The translations under genes were made by a program, and so were the position numbers. A stretch of 64,000 bases of DNA, taken from the NCBI RefSeq assembly GCF_902833225.1, contig NZ_CADFEI010000026.1, forward strand, positions 1 to 64,000, given 5' to 3'. The notes under the pieces were generated by a model. The model had not been told where the DNA came from. It worked only from the letters and a program-made list of their open reading frames with translations, and ran no database searches. This DNA comes from Burkholderia sp. BCC1644. GTDB lineage: Bacteria > Pseudomonadota > Gammaproteobacteria > Burkholderiales > Burkholderiaceae. Below are positions 39,235 to 47,567 of this stretch, one piece after another (position 1 is the stretch's first letter; each line of letters opens with the position of its first letter).

Positions 39235-39241
39235 TGCAACC

Positions 39242-41242
39242 TCAACGACGCGTCGCCAGTCGCCGCACGACACGCACCAGCGCATCGACCTCGTCGCACG
39301 TGTTGTAGAACGCAAGCGACGGGCGCACCGTCGCCTCGAGCCCGAAACGCCGCAGGATCGGCTGGGCGCAGTGATGCCCCGAGCGCACCGCGATGCCCTC
39401 TTCGTTCAGCGCCTGCCCGACCTCCTCGGTTTCATAACCCTTCAGCACGAACGACAGCACGCTCGCCTTGTCGCGCGCCGTGCCGACGAGCCGCACGCCC
39501 GGCACCGGCGCGAGCACGCTCGTCGCATACGCGAGCAGGTCGTGCTCGTAACGCGCGATGTTCTCGATGCCGACGCGGTTCACGTAGTCGAGCGCCGCGC
39601 CGAGCCCCACCGCATCGGCGATGTTGCCGGTGCCGGCCTCGAAACGATTGGGCGGCGGCTGAAACACCGTGCGCTCGAACGTCACGTCCGCGATCATGTT
39701 GCCGCCGCCTTGCCACGGCGGCATGTCGTCGAGGATCGCGCGCTTGCCGTACACGACGCCGATCCCGGTCGGCCCGTAGATCTTGTGCCCGGAGAACACG
39801 AAGAAATCCGCATCGAGCGCCTGCACGTCCACGCGCATGTGCGAGATCGACTGCGCGCCGTCGACGAGCGCCTTCGCGCCCGCGCGATGCGCAAGCTCGA
39901 TGATCTCCTTCACCGGCACGACCGTACCCAGCGCGTTCGACACCTGCGTGACGGACACGATCTTCGTGCGGTCGTTGAGCAGCTTCCGGTATTCGTCGAG
40001 CAGCACCTGCCCCGAATCGTCGACCGGAATCACGCGCAGCTTCGCGCCTTTCTGCGCGGCAAGCTGCTGCCACGGCACGATGTTCGCGTGATGCTCGAGG
40101 TTCGACACGACGATCTCGTCGCCTTCGCCGACGTTCTGCACGCCCCACGACTTCGCGATCAGGTTGATCGCCTCGGTCGTGCCGCGGACGAACACGATCT
40201 CGTCGGGCGACGATGCGCCGATGAAGCGCTGCACCGTTTCCCGCGCATGCTCGTAGGCATCCGTCGCGCGGCCGGCCAGCGCATGTGCCGCGCGGTGAAT
40301 GTTCGAGTTCTCGTGTGCGTAGAAGTAGGCGAGCCGGTCGATCACGGCCTGCGGCTTGTGCGTCGTCGCCGCGTTGTCGAACCAGACGAGCTGCTTGCCG
40401 TTCACGCGCTCCTGCAGGATCGGGAAATCGCGGCGGATCGCGTTCACGTCGAACGGCGGATGCGCGCCGCGATGCAACTGACCTTGCGGTTCGGCTGCGT
40501 GCGTATCGTCGATGAAGTAACGCGGCACGTCGGCGCCCGATGCACGCGACCCCGGCACGTCGCGATGCACGGCGAGCAACTCGCGCAGCGCGTCGTCGCC
40601 CGGCAGCCCGAACGCTTCCGGCGACGCAAGGCCGTTCGACGGCACGACGATATCCTGCGGCGTCGCCTGCCAGCCCTGCAACGAACCGTCGGTGAAGTAG
40701 TACGGCGACGCCTTCGCCGCGCCTTCCGGTGCCGGCGCATTCACCTGCGGCACGCCCAGCGCCGCGCCGCCGACACGCGGTTCGAGCGCGGGCGCGATCG
40801 ACACGGCGTTGTCGGGCAGCCCGTTCTGCGCGGCCGCATGCGGCGCAAGCGCCGGTGCGCGGTTGCCGAGCGACAGCACGTGGGTCGGCGCGGACGGCGC
40901 AAGGTTCGCGCCGGGTACCTTGCCCTGCGGCAGCGCGAGCCCCGGCACGCCGGTGCCCGCTCCGCCCGGCCCCGCGAGCGGCGAACCGCCCGGCACCGGG
41001 TTGCTGACCGACGCGAGGATCGGCGCGGCGGCCGGCAACGCGGACGGCACGCCGCCGGCCGCACCGCTGCCGGCCGACAACCCGGGCGCGGTGGCCTGCC
41101 CGGGCGGCGTCGAGAAGAACTCGGACGCGAGCCGCGCAAGCGTCGCGGGATCGGGCAAGCCGGCCGGCAACGGCGCGTGCGGCAGCGCGTGCGCGTCGCC
41201 GCCGGCCAGGCCGGGATTAACGGTAGGTGTCGGGATAGTCAT
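39242..41242 (-). CDS. Encapsulin-cargo cysteine desulfurase (SufS-like) with long N-terminal extension
   Basis: 666 residues. From about 255 it is a class II (SufS/CsdA-like) PLP enzyme: FDNAATTHKPQAVIDRL, PLP lysine K487 in FSGHKIYGPTG and catalytic C625 in VRSGHHCAQPILRRFG. It takes sulfur from cysteine to form a persulfide. Residues 1-250 are Pro/Gly/Ala-rich and largely disordered, with a few ordered-looking segments (DPATLARLASEFFSTPPGQ, 31-49; WQATPQDIVVPSNG, 191-204). In family 2A encapsulin systems this kind of extension loads the enzyme into the shell. ATG 41242 overlaps the shell gene by 26 bp with a weak ribosome-binding site, implying translational coupling. Confidence 0.93.
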   Translation of the reverse strand: MTIPTPTVNPGLAGGDAHALPHAPLPAGLPDPATLARLASEFFSTPPGQATAPGLSAGSGAAGGVPSALPAAAPILASVSNPVPGGSPLAGPGGAGTGVPGLALPQGKVPGANLAPSAPTHVLSLGNRAPALAPHAAAQNGLPDNAVSIAPALEPRVGGAALGVPQVNAPAPEGAAKASPYYFTDGSLQGWQATPQDIVVPSNGLASPEAFGLPGDDALRELLAVHRDVPGSRASGADVPRYFIDDTHAAEPQGQLHRGAHPPFDVNAIRRDFPILQERVNGKQLVWFDNAATTHKPQAVIDRLAYFYAHENSNIHRAAHALAGRATDAYEHARETVQRFIGASSPDEIVFVRGTTEAINLIAKSWGVQNVGEGDEIVVSNLEHHANIVPWQQLAAQKGAKLRVIPVDDSGQVLLDEYRKLLNDRTKIVSVTQVSNALGTVVPVKEIIELAHRAGAKALVDGAQSISHMRVDVQALDADFFVFSGHKIYGPTGIGVVYGKRAILDDMPPWQGGGNMIADVTFERTVFQPPPNRFEAGTGNIADAVGLGAALDYVNRVGIENIARYEHDLLAYATSVLAPVPGVRLVGTARDKASVLSFVLKGYETEEVGQALNEEGIAVRSGHHCAQPILRRFGLEATVRPSLAFYNTCDEVDALVRVVRRLATRR

Positions 41243-42149
41243 GGAACTTGGCGATTTCGACATCATCGAGGACAGCCAGCGCATCCGGCGAATGGACCGC
41301 GAGCGAGCAATACAGCGAGATCAGGTACGACGCGATCGCCTGGTTGTTGATCCCCATGAAGCGCACCGACAGGCCCGGGCCCTGCTCGCCCGCGACGCCC
41401 GGCTGATACAGGCCGACCACACCCTGGCGCTTGTCGCCGACACGCAGCAGCAGGATCTTGGTCTTGCCGTCCGCAACGGGCACCTTGTCCGACGGGATCA
41501 GCGGAATGCCGCGCCACGTGAGGAACTGCGAGCCGAACAGGCTGACCGTCGGCGGCGGCACGCCGCGCCGCGTGCATTCGCGGCCGAACGCGGCGATCGC
41601 GAGCGGGTGCGTGAGGAAGAACGCCGGCTCCTTCCACACCTTCGTCAGCAGCTCGTCGAGATCGTCCGGCGTCGGCGCGCCCGTCAGCGGGAAGATCCGC
41701 TGGTCGTCCGTCACGTTCGCGAGCAGCCCGTAGTCGGGGTTGTTGATCAGCTGGCTTTCCTGCAGTTCCTTGATCGTCTCGATCGTCAGGCGCAGCTGTT
41801 CCTTGATCTGGTCATGAGGACTGCTGTAAAGATCGGAGATCCGCGTATGCACGTCGAGCACCGTGCTGACCGCATTCAGGAAGTATTCGCGCGGCTGTTC
41901 CTCGTACGGCACGAAGGTCTGCGGCAGCACGCTTTCGTCCTCGAGCTGCGTACACGCGGCGCGCACGGCTTCCGGGTTCTTCACCTGGTTCAGGCGATAG
42001 ATGCCGGCCTCAACCGGCACCCATTGCAGCAGATGGGTCAGCCAGCGCGGCGTGATCGTGGAAAGCTGGGGGACGGTCTTGGTAGCGTTCGCTAGTTGGC
42101 GGGCGGCGTGATCGCTCAGCGCGGCCGTGCCGCTTGCAACGGTCGACAT
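41217..42149 (-). CDS. Family 2A encapsulin shell protein (SrpI-like)
   Basis: 310 residues with the HK97-type fold of SrpI/family 2A encapsulins. Recognisable stretches: TPRWLTHLLQWVPVEAGIYR, FVPYEEQPREYFLNAVSTVL, FFLTHPLAIAAFGRECTRRG and QFLTWRGIPLIPSDKVPV. Shell proteins self-assemble into a protein nanocompartment. The cargo gene overlaps its end, the arrangement known from cyanobacterial SrpI with cysteine desulfurase. GGAG precedes the ATG by 6 bases. A separate 136-bp control region lies upstream, with a repeated motif. Confidence 0.94.
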   Translation of the reverse strand: MSTVASGTAALSDHAARQLANATKTVPQLSTITPRWLTHLLQWVPVEAGIYRLNQVKNPEAVRAACTQLEDESVLPQTFVPYEEQPREYFLNAVSTVLDVHTRISDLYSSPHDQIKEQLRLTIETIKELQESQLINNPDYGLLANVTDDQRIFPLTGAPTPDDLDELLTKVWKEPAFFLTHPLAIAAFGRECTRRGVPPPTVSLFGSQFLTWRGIPLIPSDKVPVADGKTKILLLRVGDKRQGVVGLYQPGVAGEQGPGLSVRFMGINNQAIASYLISLYCSLAVHSPDALAVLDDVEIAKFHDYPDTYR

Positions 42150-42236
42150 GTGGGGCTCCGGGTTCTTAAGATGAAAAACGGGATTGCTTATGACGCTGGG
42201 TGATTATCGGAAGCTCGCCCCTGCCGGCTCAACATG

Positions 42237-42249
42237 CTATAGCCGTCAG
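42237..42249 (-). promoter_or_regulatory. Repeated 13-bp motif, copy upstream of encapsulin gene
   Basis: CTATAGCCGTCAG, identical to 44030-44042. It lies in the gap before the shell gene, about 88 bases from its ATG. In this copy the core GCTATAGC is palindromic. Candidate operator for the XRE regulator or another sulfur regulator. Confidence 0.6.
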
Positions 42250-42285
42250 GCGGTGCAACCGAACGGGAAACGGTGCGACGCGGCC

Positions 42286-42507
42286 TCAGGTGACGTACAC
42301 GCCCGGCAGCAGCATCGAGATCGAAACGTCGAACGCGCGCGCGATCTTGTCGGCCGTGACGATCGACGCGATCGCCTCGCCGCGCTCGATCTCGCCGACA
42401 TACGAACGGTTCAGCCCCGCGTGCTCGGCCAGTTGCTCCTGCGACCACGTGCGGGCTTCGCGCAGCTTGCGCACGTTGGCGCCGAAGTGATGGATGAGGT
42501 CGCTCAT
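42286..42507 (-). CDS. XRE-family transcriptional regulator
   Basis: 73 residues, essentially one helix-turn-helix domain: VRKLREARTWSQEQLAEHAG, LNRSYVGEIERGEA. A strong AGGAGG lies 4 bases before the ATG, and only 8 bp separate it from the acetyltransferase gene. It sits between the sulfur genes and the encapsulin genes and probably controls them. Confidence 0.9.
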   Translation of the reverse strand: MSDLIHHFGANVRKLREARTWSQEQLAEHAGLNRSYVGEIERGEAIASIVTADKIARAFDVSISMLLPGVYVT

Positions 42508-42515
42508 CGCGCCTC

Positions 42516-43457
42516 CTAGGCGACCCGCGCCGCCGCGCGCGGCGCGGCGTTCGCTTCGCTGCGCAGCACGGCCTGCGTGACGTTTTCGCCGGCCGGCACG
42601 TCCTGCGTGAGCCAGACGTTGCCGCCGATCACCGCGCCGCGTCCGATCGTCACGCGGCCGAGGATGGTCGCGCCCGCATAGATCACGACGTCGTCCTCGA
42701 CGATCGGATGGCGTGCGAGCCCTTTCTCCAGATGGCCGGCCGCATCGCGCGGGAAGCGCTTCGCGCCGAGCGTGACGGCCTGGTACACGCGCACGCGCTC
42801 GCCGATGATCGCCGTCTCGCCGATCACCACGCCCGTGCCGTGATCGATGAAGAAGCCCGCGCCGATACGCGCGCCCGGATGAATGTCGATGCCCGTTTCC
42901 GCATGCGCCTGTTCGGCGATGATCCGCGCAAGCAGCGGCAGGCCGAGCCCGTACAGTTCGTGCGCGAGCCGGTGGTGAATCATCGCGAGGATGCCCGGGT
43001 AGCACAGCAGCACCTCGTCGACGCTGCCGGCTGCCGGATCGCCGTGGAACGCGGCCAGCACGTCGCTGTCGAGCAGCCGGCGGATCTCGGGCAATCGCGC
43101 GGCAAAGGCCTGCACGGCTTTCGACGCCGCGTCATCGACGCGATCGGGCGGCGGCCCGTCGGCATTGCGCTGGCGCGCCGCGTAACGCAATTCGAGCGTC
43201 ACCTGCGCGAGCAGCGCATTCAGCGCCGCGTCGAGCGCATGGGCCACGTGGAAGTTCTCGCTTTCCTGCCGAAGATCCGGCGGCCCGAGCCGCATCGGGA
43301 ACAGCACGCCCTTCAGCGCGCCGATGATCTGCGCAAGCGCCTCGCGCGCCGGCAGGTCGCGCCCGCCCGGTTCGAGCGAGCGCCGCTGCTTCTCGCGCCA
43401 TGCGCGGCGCACCGTCTGCAGCGATTGAACGATGTCGTCGATGTCGAATGCGGCCAT
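42516..43457 (-). CDS. cysE: Serine O-acetyltransferase (EpsC/CysE type)
   Basis: 313 residues. The C-terminal left-handed beta-helix shows GIDIHPGARIGAGFFIDHGT, VVIGETAIIGERVRVYQAVT and VIGGNVWLTQDVPAG. It transfers acetyl from acetyl-CoA to serine, making the precursor of cysteine. The N-terminal ~170 residues are the helical domain seen in EpsC-type enzymes. ATG 43457 has GGGAG upstream; the frame extends backwards into the rhodanese gene without meaning. Supplies O-acetylserine next to a cysteine-consuming compartment. Confidence 0.93.
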   Translation of the reverse strand: MAAFDIDDIVQSLQTVRRAWREKQRRSLEPGGRDLPAREALAQIIGALKGVLFPMRLGPPDLRQESENFHVAHALDAALNALLAQVTLELRYAARQRNADGPPPDRVDDAASKAVQAFAARLPEIRRLLDSDVLAAFHGDPAAGSVDEVLLCYPGILAMIHHRLAHELYGLGLPLLARIIAEQAHAETGIDIHPGARIGAGFFIDHGTGVVIGETAIIGERVRVYQAVTLGAKRFPRDAAGHLEKGLARHPIVEDDVVIYAGATILGRVTIGRGAVIGGNVWLTQDVPAGENVTQAVLRSEANAAPRAAARVA

Positions 43458-43485
43458 GCTGCTTTCTCCCTGTCCCGGCCGTGAA

Positions 43486-43956
43486 TCAGTCCTGCGCCCA
43501 CGGCAGCCCGCGCAAGCGCCAACCGTTCTGGCTACCGCGATGCTGCCGCTCGTCGAGGTCGCCCTCGAAGCCTTCGAGCACATTGAATACCTGCGTGAAA
43601 CCACCCTTCGTCGCGGCCTCGGCCGCCTGCGCCGAGCGGTTTCCGCTGCGGCACAACAACAGCACGACGGCCTCCTTGCCGGTCTTCGCTTCCAGCTCGC
43701 GCACGAAGCGCGGGTTGCGCGTCAGGCTCGTGCCGGTCGCCCACGGCACATGCAGCGACTCCGGCACGTGGCCGACGAATTTCCGTTCCTCCGCCGTGCG
43801 TACGTCCACCAGCAACGCATCGCCGGCCGAGAACAACGCCCACGCGGCTTCCGGCGCAACGCCGCCCGCATAGGGCGTGCCGGCCGCCACCGCCGCCGCG
43901 CGCGCGTCGTCGAGCGCCTGCTGTGCAGCGGTTCGTTCTTCCAGTCCAACCGTCAT
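43486..43956 (-). CDS. Rhodanese-domain sulfurtransferase
   Basis: 156 residues, single rhodanese domain: LLVDVRTAEERKFVGHVPES and the active-site loop LLLCRSGNRSAQAAE with the persulfide-carrying Cys. First gene of the sulfur operon, AAGGAAG before the ATG. It probably handles sulfane sulfur made by, or destined for, the encapsulated cysteine desulfurase. Confidence 0.93.
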   Translation of the reverse strand: MTVGLEERTAAQQALDDARAAAVAAGTPYAGGVAPEAAWALFSAGDALLVDVRTAEERKFVGHVPESLHVPWATGTSLTRNPRFVRELEAKTGKEAVVLLLCRSGNRSAQAAEAATKGGFTQVFNVLEGFEGDLDERQHRGSQNGWRLRGLPWAQD

Positions 43957-44321
43957 GACACTTCCTTGTTTTCGTAGATTCGTATGAACAAAAACACCGG
44001 GAATTCGGCCGTTGCAGCTTGCGTGCTGTCTATAGCCGTCAGCGCCACTATGCGAGTGCGCTCGGGTAAGCAGAACCAATAAAAATTCATTTCCTAATCA
44101 GCGCCGCGGGGAATGCAATAGCAGACGCGCGCTATCGGCGCGGGCTCGCTGGCGGGCTGGAAATGCGGGACGAGGGCCGCTCGATGTCATGCATCGAAGG
44201 GTTTGAAAGGAAGAGAGAGACGATCAACGCGGCGCGCGCCGCGTTGTCATGGAATCCGAAATGGAACGACTGGCAGGTGCGAATGGCACATGCATCGCCG
44301 ATGCATGCGCCCATCAGACCA
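43957..44321 (-). promoter_or_regulatory. Control region of the encapsulin/sulfur operon
   Basis: About 365 bases without a gene between the amidase end and the rhodanese start. It is A+T-richer at 43960-44100. It holds one copy of the 13-bp motif. No classical -35/-10 pair was clear, which fits a regulated promoter. Confidence 0.5.
44030..44042 (-). promoter_or_regulatory. Repeated 13-bp motif, copy upstream of rhodanese gene
   Basis: CTATAGCCGTCAG, the second exact copy (see 42237-42249), about 74 bases before the rhodanese ATG. Same orientation relative to the downstream gene in both places. Confidence 0.6.
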
Positions 44322-45722
44322 TCACGACAGCGGATCGACCGGCACGATCGGCACGCCACGCGCTTCGATGTCGCGCCCGGCGAGCAGACACAGATCCTCG
44401 CGATGATGCGTGGCCACCACCTGCACGCCCACCGGCACGCCGTTCACGAGCGACGTCGTGACGGCCAGCCCCGGCAACCCCATCGCGGGCAGCGCGCGCA
44501 ACGTGAGTTGCGCTTCCCATACGCGCTCGAAGCCGTCCGGCCCCTGACGGTCAAGATCGTCGGCGAACGGCAGTTCCGACGAAACGGGCAGCAGCAACAC
44601 CGGATATTCATCGAGAAACAGCCGCCATTGCCGCGTCAGCGTCGTGCGCCGGACCAGCGCCCGGCTGATCACGTCGGCCGGCAGGTCGCGCACCTTGCCG
44701 CGCACCGCGGCAATCACCGCTGCCGCGCCCGGATCGCCGTCCTGCTCGACCGAATTCGCCAGCGCATCGAACCCGTCGCCGAGCCATAGCTGCTCCTGCA
44801 ACAACGCGGCTTCGCGCATCGGCGGCGTGTCGTCGATCTCGTCGACGGTCCAGCCCGCATCGACCAACCGGCGGGCGGCATCGCGCAACGCGGCTTCCAC
44901 TTCGGGCACGACCTCGAGGCCGCGCGGGCGCACGCACAGCGCCGCTCGTTTCGGCACTTCGCGCCCGTCGAACGGCACGGCCACGTTCCATGGATCGCGC
45001 GGGTCCGGCGCGGAGAACGCACGCAGCGCGAGCGACAGATCGTCGATCGTGCGCGCGATCGGCCCCGCCGTCGACATCAGCTGCGCGCCGATCGCACGCT
45101 CGGGCGACGACGCATTGAACGCCGGCACGCGGCCGAGCGACGGCCGGATCCCGTGCACGCCACACGCATAAGCCGGGTAGCGCACCGAGCCGCCGATGTC
45201 GGTGCCGACCGCCAGCGGGCCGATCCCGGCCGCCACCGCGGCCGCCGCACCGCCGCTCGATCCGCCCGGCGTCAGCGACATGTTGCGCGGATTGCGTGTG
45301 TGGCCATGCACGAGATTCGACGTGAACCAGCGCAATGCGAACGTCGGCGAATTGGTGCGGCCCAGCAGGATTCCGCCAGCCTTCCGGATATTGGCGACCA
45401 CCGGGCTGTCGGCCTGGGCGATCAGGTTTTCCTGCAGGCGCGTGCCGTTGGTCGTCGCAAATCCCGCCTGATCGATGTTGATCTTCACGGTGACGGGCAC
45501 GCCTGCGAGCGGCCCCGGATCGTCGCCACGCGCGAGCGCGCGATCGACTTCGTCGGCCTGCCGTCGCACGTCGTCGGGGCGGTGTTCGACCACCGCATTG
45601 ATCGCCGGATTCACTGCATCGAGACGATCGAGCACGGCGTCCGCTACTTCGCGCGCGGACACTTCACGCTGACGCACGCGTTTCGCGAGTTCGGTTGCTG
45701 AAAGTTGCCAGAGTTCGGTCAT
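44322..45722 (-). CDS. Amidase-signature family protein
   Basis: 466 residues. The Ser-cisSer-Lys triad regions are visible: GVPVTVKINIDQAGF (Lys), TPGGSSGGAAAAVAAGIGP (serines) and GTDIGGSVRYPAYACGVHGI. Hydrolyses a carboxamide; substrate unknown. GAGGAG precedes ATG 45722. Followed upstream, 77 bp away, by the hydrolase gene on the same strand. Confidence 0.92.
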   Translation of the reverse strand: MTELWQLSATELAKRVRQREVSAREVADAVLDRLDAVNPAINAVVEHRPDDVRRQADEVDRALARGDDPGPLAGVPVTVKINIDQAGFATTNGTRLQENLIAQADSPVVANIRKAGGILLGRTNSPTFALRWFTSNLVHGHTRNPRNMSLTPGGSSGGAAAAVAAGIGPLAVGTDIGGSVRYPAYACGVHGIRPSLGRVPAFNASSPERAIGAQLMSTAGPIARTIDDLSLALRAFSAPDPRDPWNVAVPFDGREVPKRAALCVRPRGLEVVPEVEAALRDAARRLVDAGWTVDEIDDTPPMREAALLQEQLWLGDGFDALANSVEQDGDPGAAAVIAAVRGKVRDLPADVISRALVRRTTLTRQWRLFLDEYPVLLLPVSSELPFADDLDRQGPDGFERVWEAQLTLRALPAMGLPGLAVTTSLVNGVPVGVQVVATHHREDLCLLAGRDIEARGVPIVPVDPLS

Positions 45723-45798
45723 GACTTCTCCTCGTGGAAAGACATCACAAACGCTCACGGCGCCGCGCTTCCTCACGAAAGCACGGCACCGCGTTCAC

Positions 45799-46590
45799 TC
45801 ACTGCGTATCCTGCTTCGCGCGTTCGGCGGCCGCGATGATCGCGTCGGCCACGGCCTTCGGCTGGCTCAGCATCGCGACATGGCTGCCGTTCACGCGCGC
45901 AACCGTCGCACCGATCCGCTTCGCCATCGTTTCCTGCAGCGCCGGATCGATCATCTTGTCCTGCGTCGCGACGACGAACGTCGACGGCTTCGCATGCCAC
46001 GCGGCCTGCGCGACCTTCTCCGAGATGCAACCGCTATACCACGGCCCCTGGGTCGCGGCAACGATGCGCTGTTGCGCGGGCGGCAGGTCCGGCGCGAAAT
46101 CCTGCGCGATCGCCTTGTCCGACAGACGGGCGAAACCGCCTGCATCCTTGCGCAGTTCGCCGGCCCAGGCCGGCGCCGGCAGCCCTTGCGTGACATCGGC
46201 GATCGACTGGCCGTTGTCGGGCGCGAACGCCGCGACGTACACGAGCGACTTCACCTTGTCGTCGTTGCCCGCATCGCTGATCACGACGCCGGCCCATGAA
46301 TGGCCGACCAGCACGACCGGCCCCTTCTGCTCGTCGATCGCGCGCTTCGTCGCGGCCGCATCGTCGGCGAGCGAGCTCAGCGGATTCTGCACCGACACCA
46401 CGTGCAGCCCGCGCGCCTCGAGCAGCGGAATCACGCGGTTCCAGCTCGACCCGTCAGCGAACGCACCGTGCACGAGCACGACGTTCGTGCCCTTCAGGTC
46501 TGCCGTCGGCGCAGCCTGCGCCGCGACCGCACCGAACAGTCCGCCGATCACCGCGGCGGACACCAGAACGCGTTTCATCAAACCGGCCAT
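45799..46590 (-). CDS. Exported alpha/beta hydrolase
   Basis: 263 residues. Signal peptide to about residue 26 (ending VAAQAAP), then the esterase-like fold: NVVLVHGAFADGSSWNRVI, nucleophile elbow GHSWAGVV and late His in NGSHVAMLSQP. Resembles small salicylate-esterase/hydroxynitrile-lyase-like hydrolases. Met 46590 is preferred because AGGAG is 7 bases upstream; Met 46596 is too close to it. Confidence 0.88.
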   Translation of the reverse strand: MAGLMKRVLVSAAVIGGLFGAVAAQAAPTADLKGTNVVLVHGAFADGSSWNRVIPLLEARGLHVVSVQNPLSSLADDAAATKRAIDEQKGPVVLVGHSWAGVVISDAGNDDKVKSLVYVAAFAPDNGQSIADVTQGLPAPAWAGELRKDAGGFARLSDKAIAQDFAPDLPPAQQRIVAATQGPWYSGCISEKVAQAAWHAKPSTFVVATQDKMIDPALQETMAKRIGATVARVNGSHVAMLSQPKAVADAIIAAAERAKQDTQ

Positions 46591-46674
46591 CGTCATGCTC
46601 CTTTCTCTGTCGTGTTGTTCAAATGAAGTGCTGCACCGAAGGCCGCGCCTGCATGCAACAGGCGCGGCACTCGA

Positions 46675-47001
46675 TCACGAATGCGCGTACAGGTCGTCGG
46701 CCGCGTTCCGTGCGGAGCGCGATTGCGTCGCGTCGCGATGACCGGCGGGCGTCGACGCATCGGCCACGTTGTCGCCTTGCGACTTCGACGGGCCGTTCTG
46801 GTCGGAACGCGCAACCTGCAACGCAGCGATGATGTCTTCCGGGTAGTGCGGTTCGCTGCGCGCCGGGTTGTAGCCGGCCTGTTCGAGGCGGACGAGTTCG
46901 GCTCGCACGTCGGCACGCGTGAGGCCGTGGCCGGTATCGGCGAACGACAAAACGGGAGCGACGGCGAGGACGGCAACGGCGAGGATTCGAGCGGCTTTCA
47001 T
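46675..47001 (-). CDS. DUF4148 secreted protein
   Basis: 108 residues. Signal peptide ends at LSFA/D; the conserved LTRADVRAELVRLEQAGYNP with a later YPEDIIAALQ is the DUF4148 signature, a family abundant in Burkholderia. Function unknown. AAGGAGA precedes the ATG. Confidence 0.9.
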   Translation of the reverse strand: MKAARILAVAVLAVAPVLSFADTGHGLTRADVRAELVRLEQAGYNPARSEPHYPEDIIAALQVARSDQNGPSKSQGDNVADASTPAGHRDATQSRSARNAADDLYAHS

Positions 47002-47567
47002 GAGCGTTCTCCTTGAACGAAGTAGGTCAGTCGATCATTCGGCATTCGATCCAGATCGTCTGGCATCGAACGTTTCCTGCATGTCGACAGTAGAACCCGC
47101 CCACGTATCTGCCATGTTTCCGAAGCGTGGTCTCGGTGCAATCCGATGTTTCCGGAGCAGCGCTAGATACAGTGCGATACAAACTCGCCGGATTCGCCAC
47201 GCAAGTACGGACGATAGCGACTCGATCGCTCCCGGATAAGGACGCGACACCGTGTGCAAGTGCGTCGTACGGCGGCGCCGGCGGATAACGGGCCTGACAA
47301 CCTCAACGGATTGAGAGACTGCTCGCTTCGGCCGACCTGTTTCGGTGATGGAGTCGCACGCCTGATCTCCGTCACGAAACACATTCTGACAATTTCCGTT
47401 CGTCGCCATCGCCCCTGAGCGCATTTTCCCGGCATCGGCATTTCGCACACGCGCCATTTCGTTATGCTCGACGCCGCTCTCCGTTCCAGATTACTTCGGA
47501 CACTTATCTGTTTGTTTCGTATAAGTCCGATAACGGTTGAGCGTTGAATGTCTGCTCAGGAGTATGG
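47002..47567. other. Non-coding region before tle3
   Basis: About 560 bases, less G+C-rich than its surroundings, with no convincing gene in either strand. It must contain the promoters of the DUF4148 gene (minus) and of tle3 (plus). Confidence 0.6.
47496..47530 (+). promoter_or_regulatory. Imperfect dyad upstream of tle3
   Basis: TCGGACACTTAT (47496-47507) pairs with ATAAGTCCGA (47521-47530) apart from a 2-base bulge, 37 bases before the tle3 ATG. Candidate operator or 5' hairpin. Confidence 0.45.
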
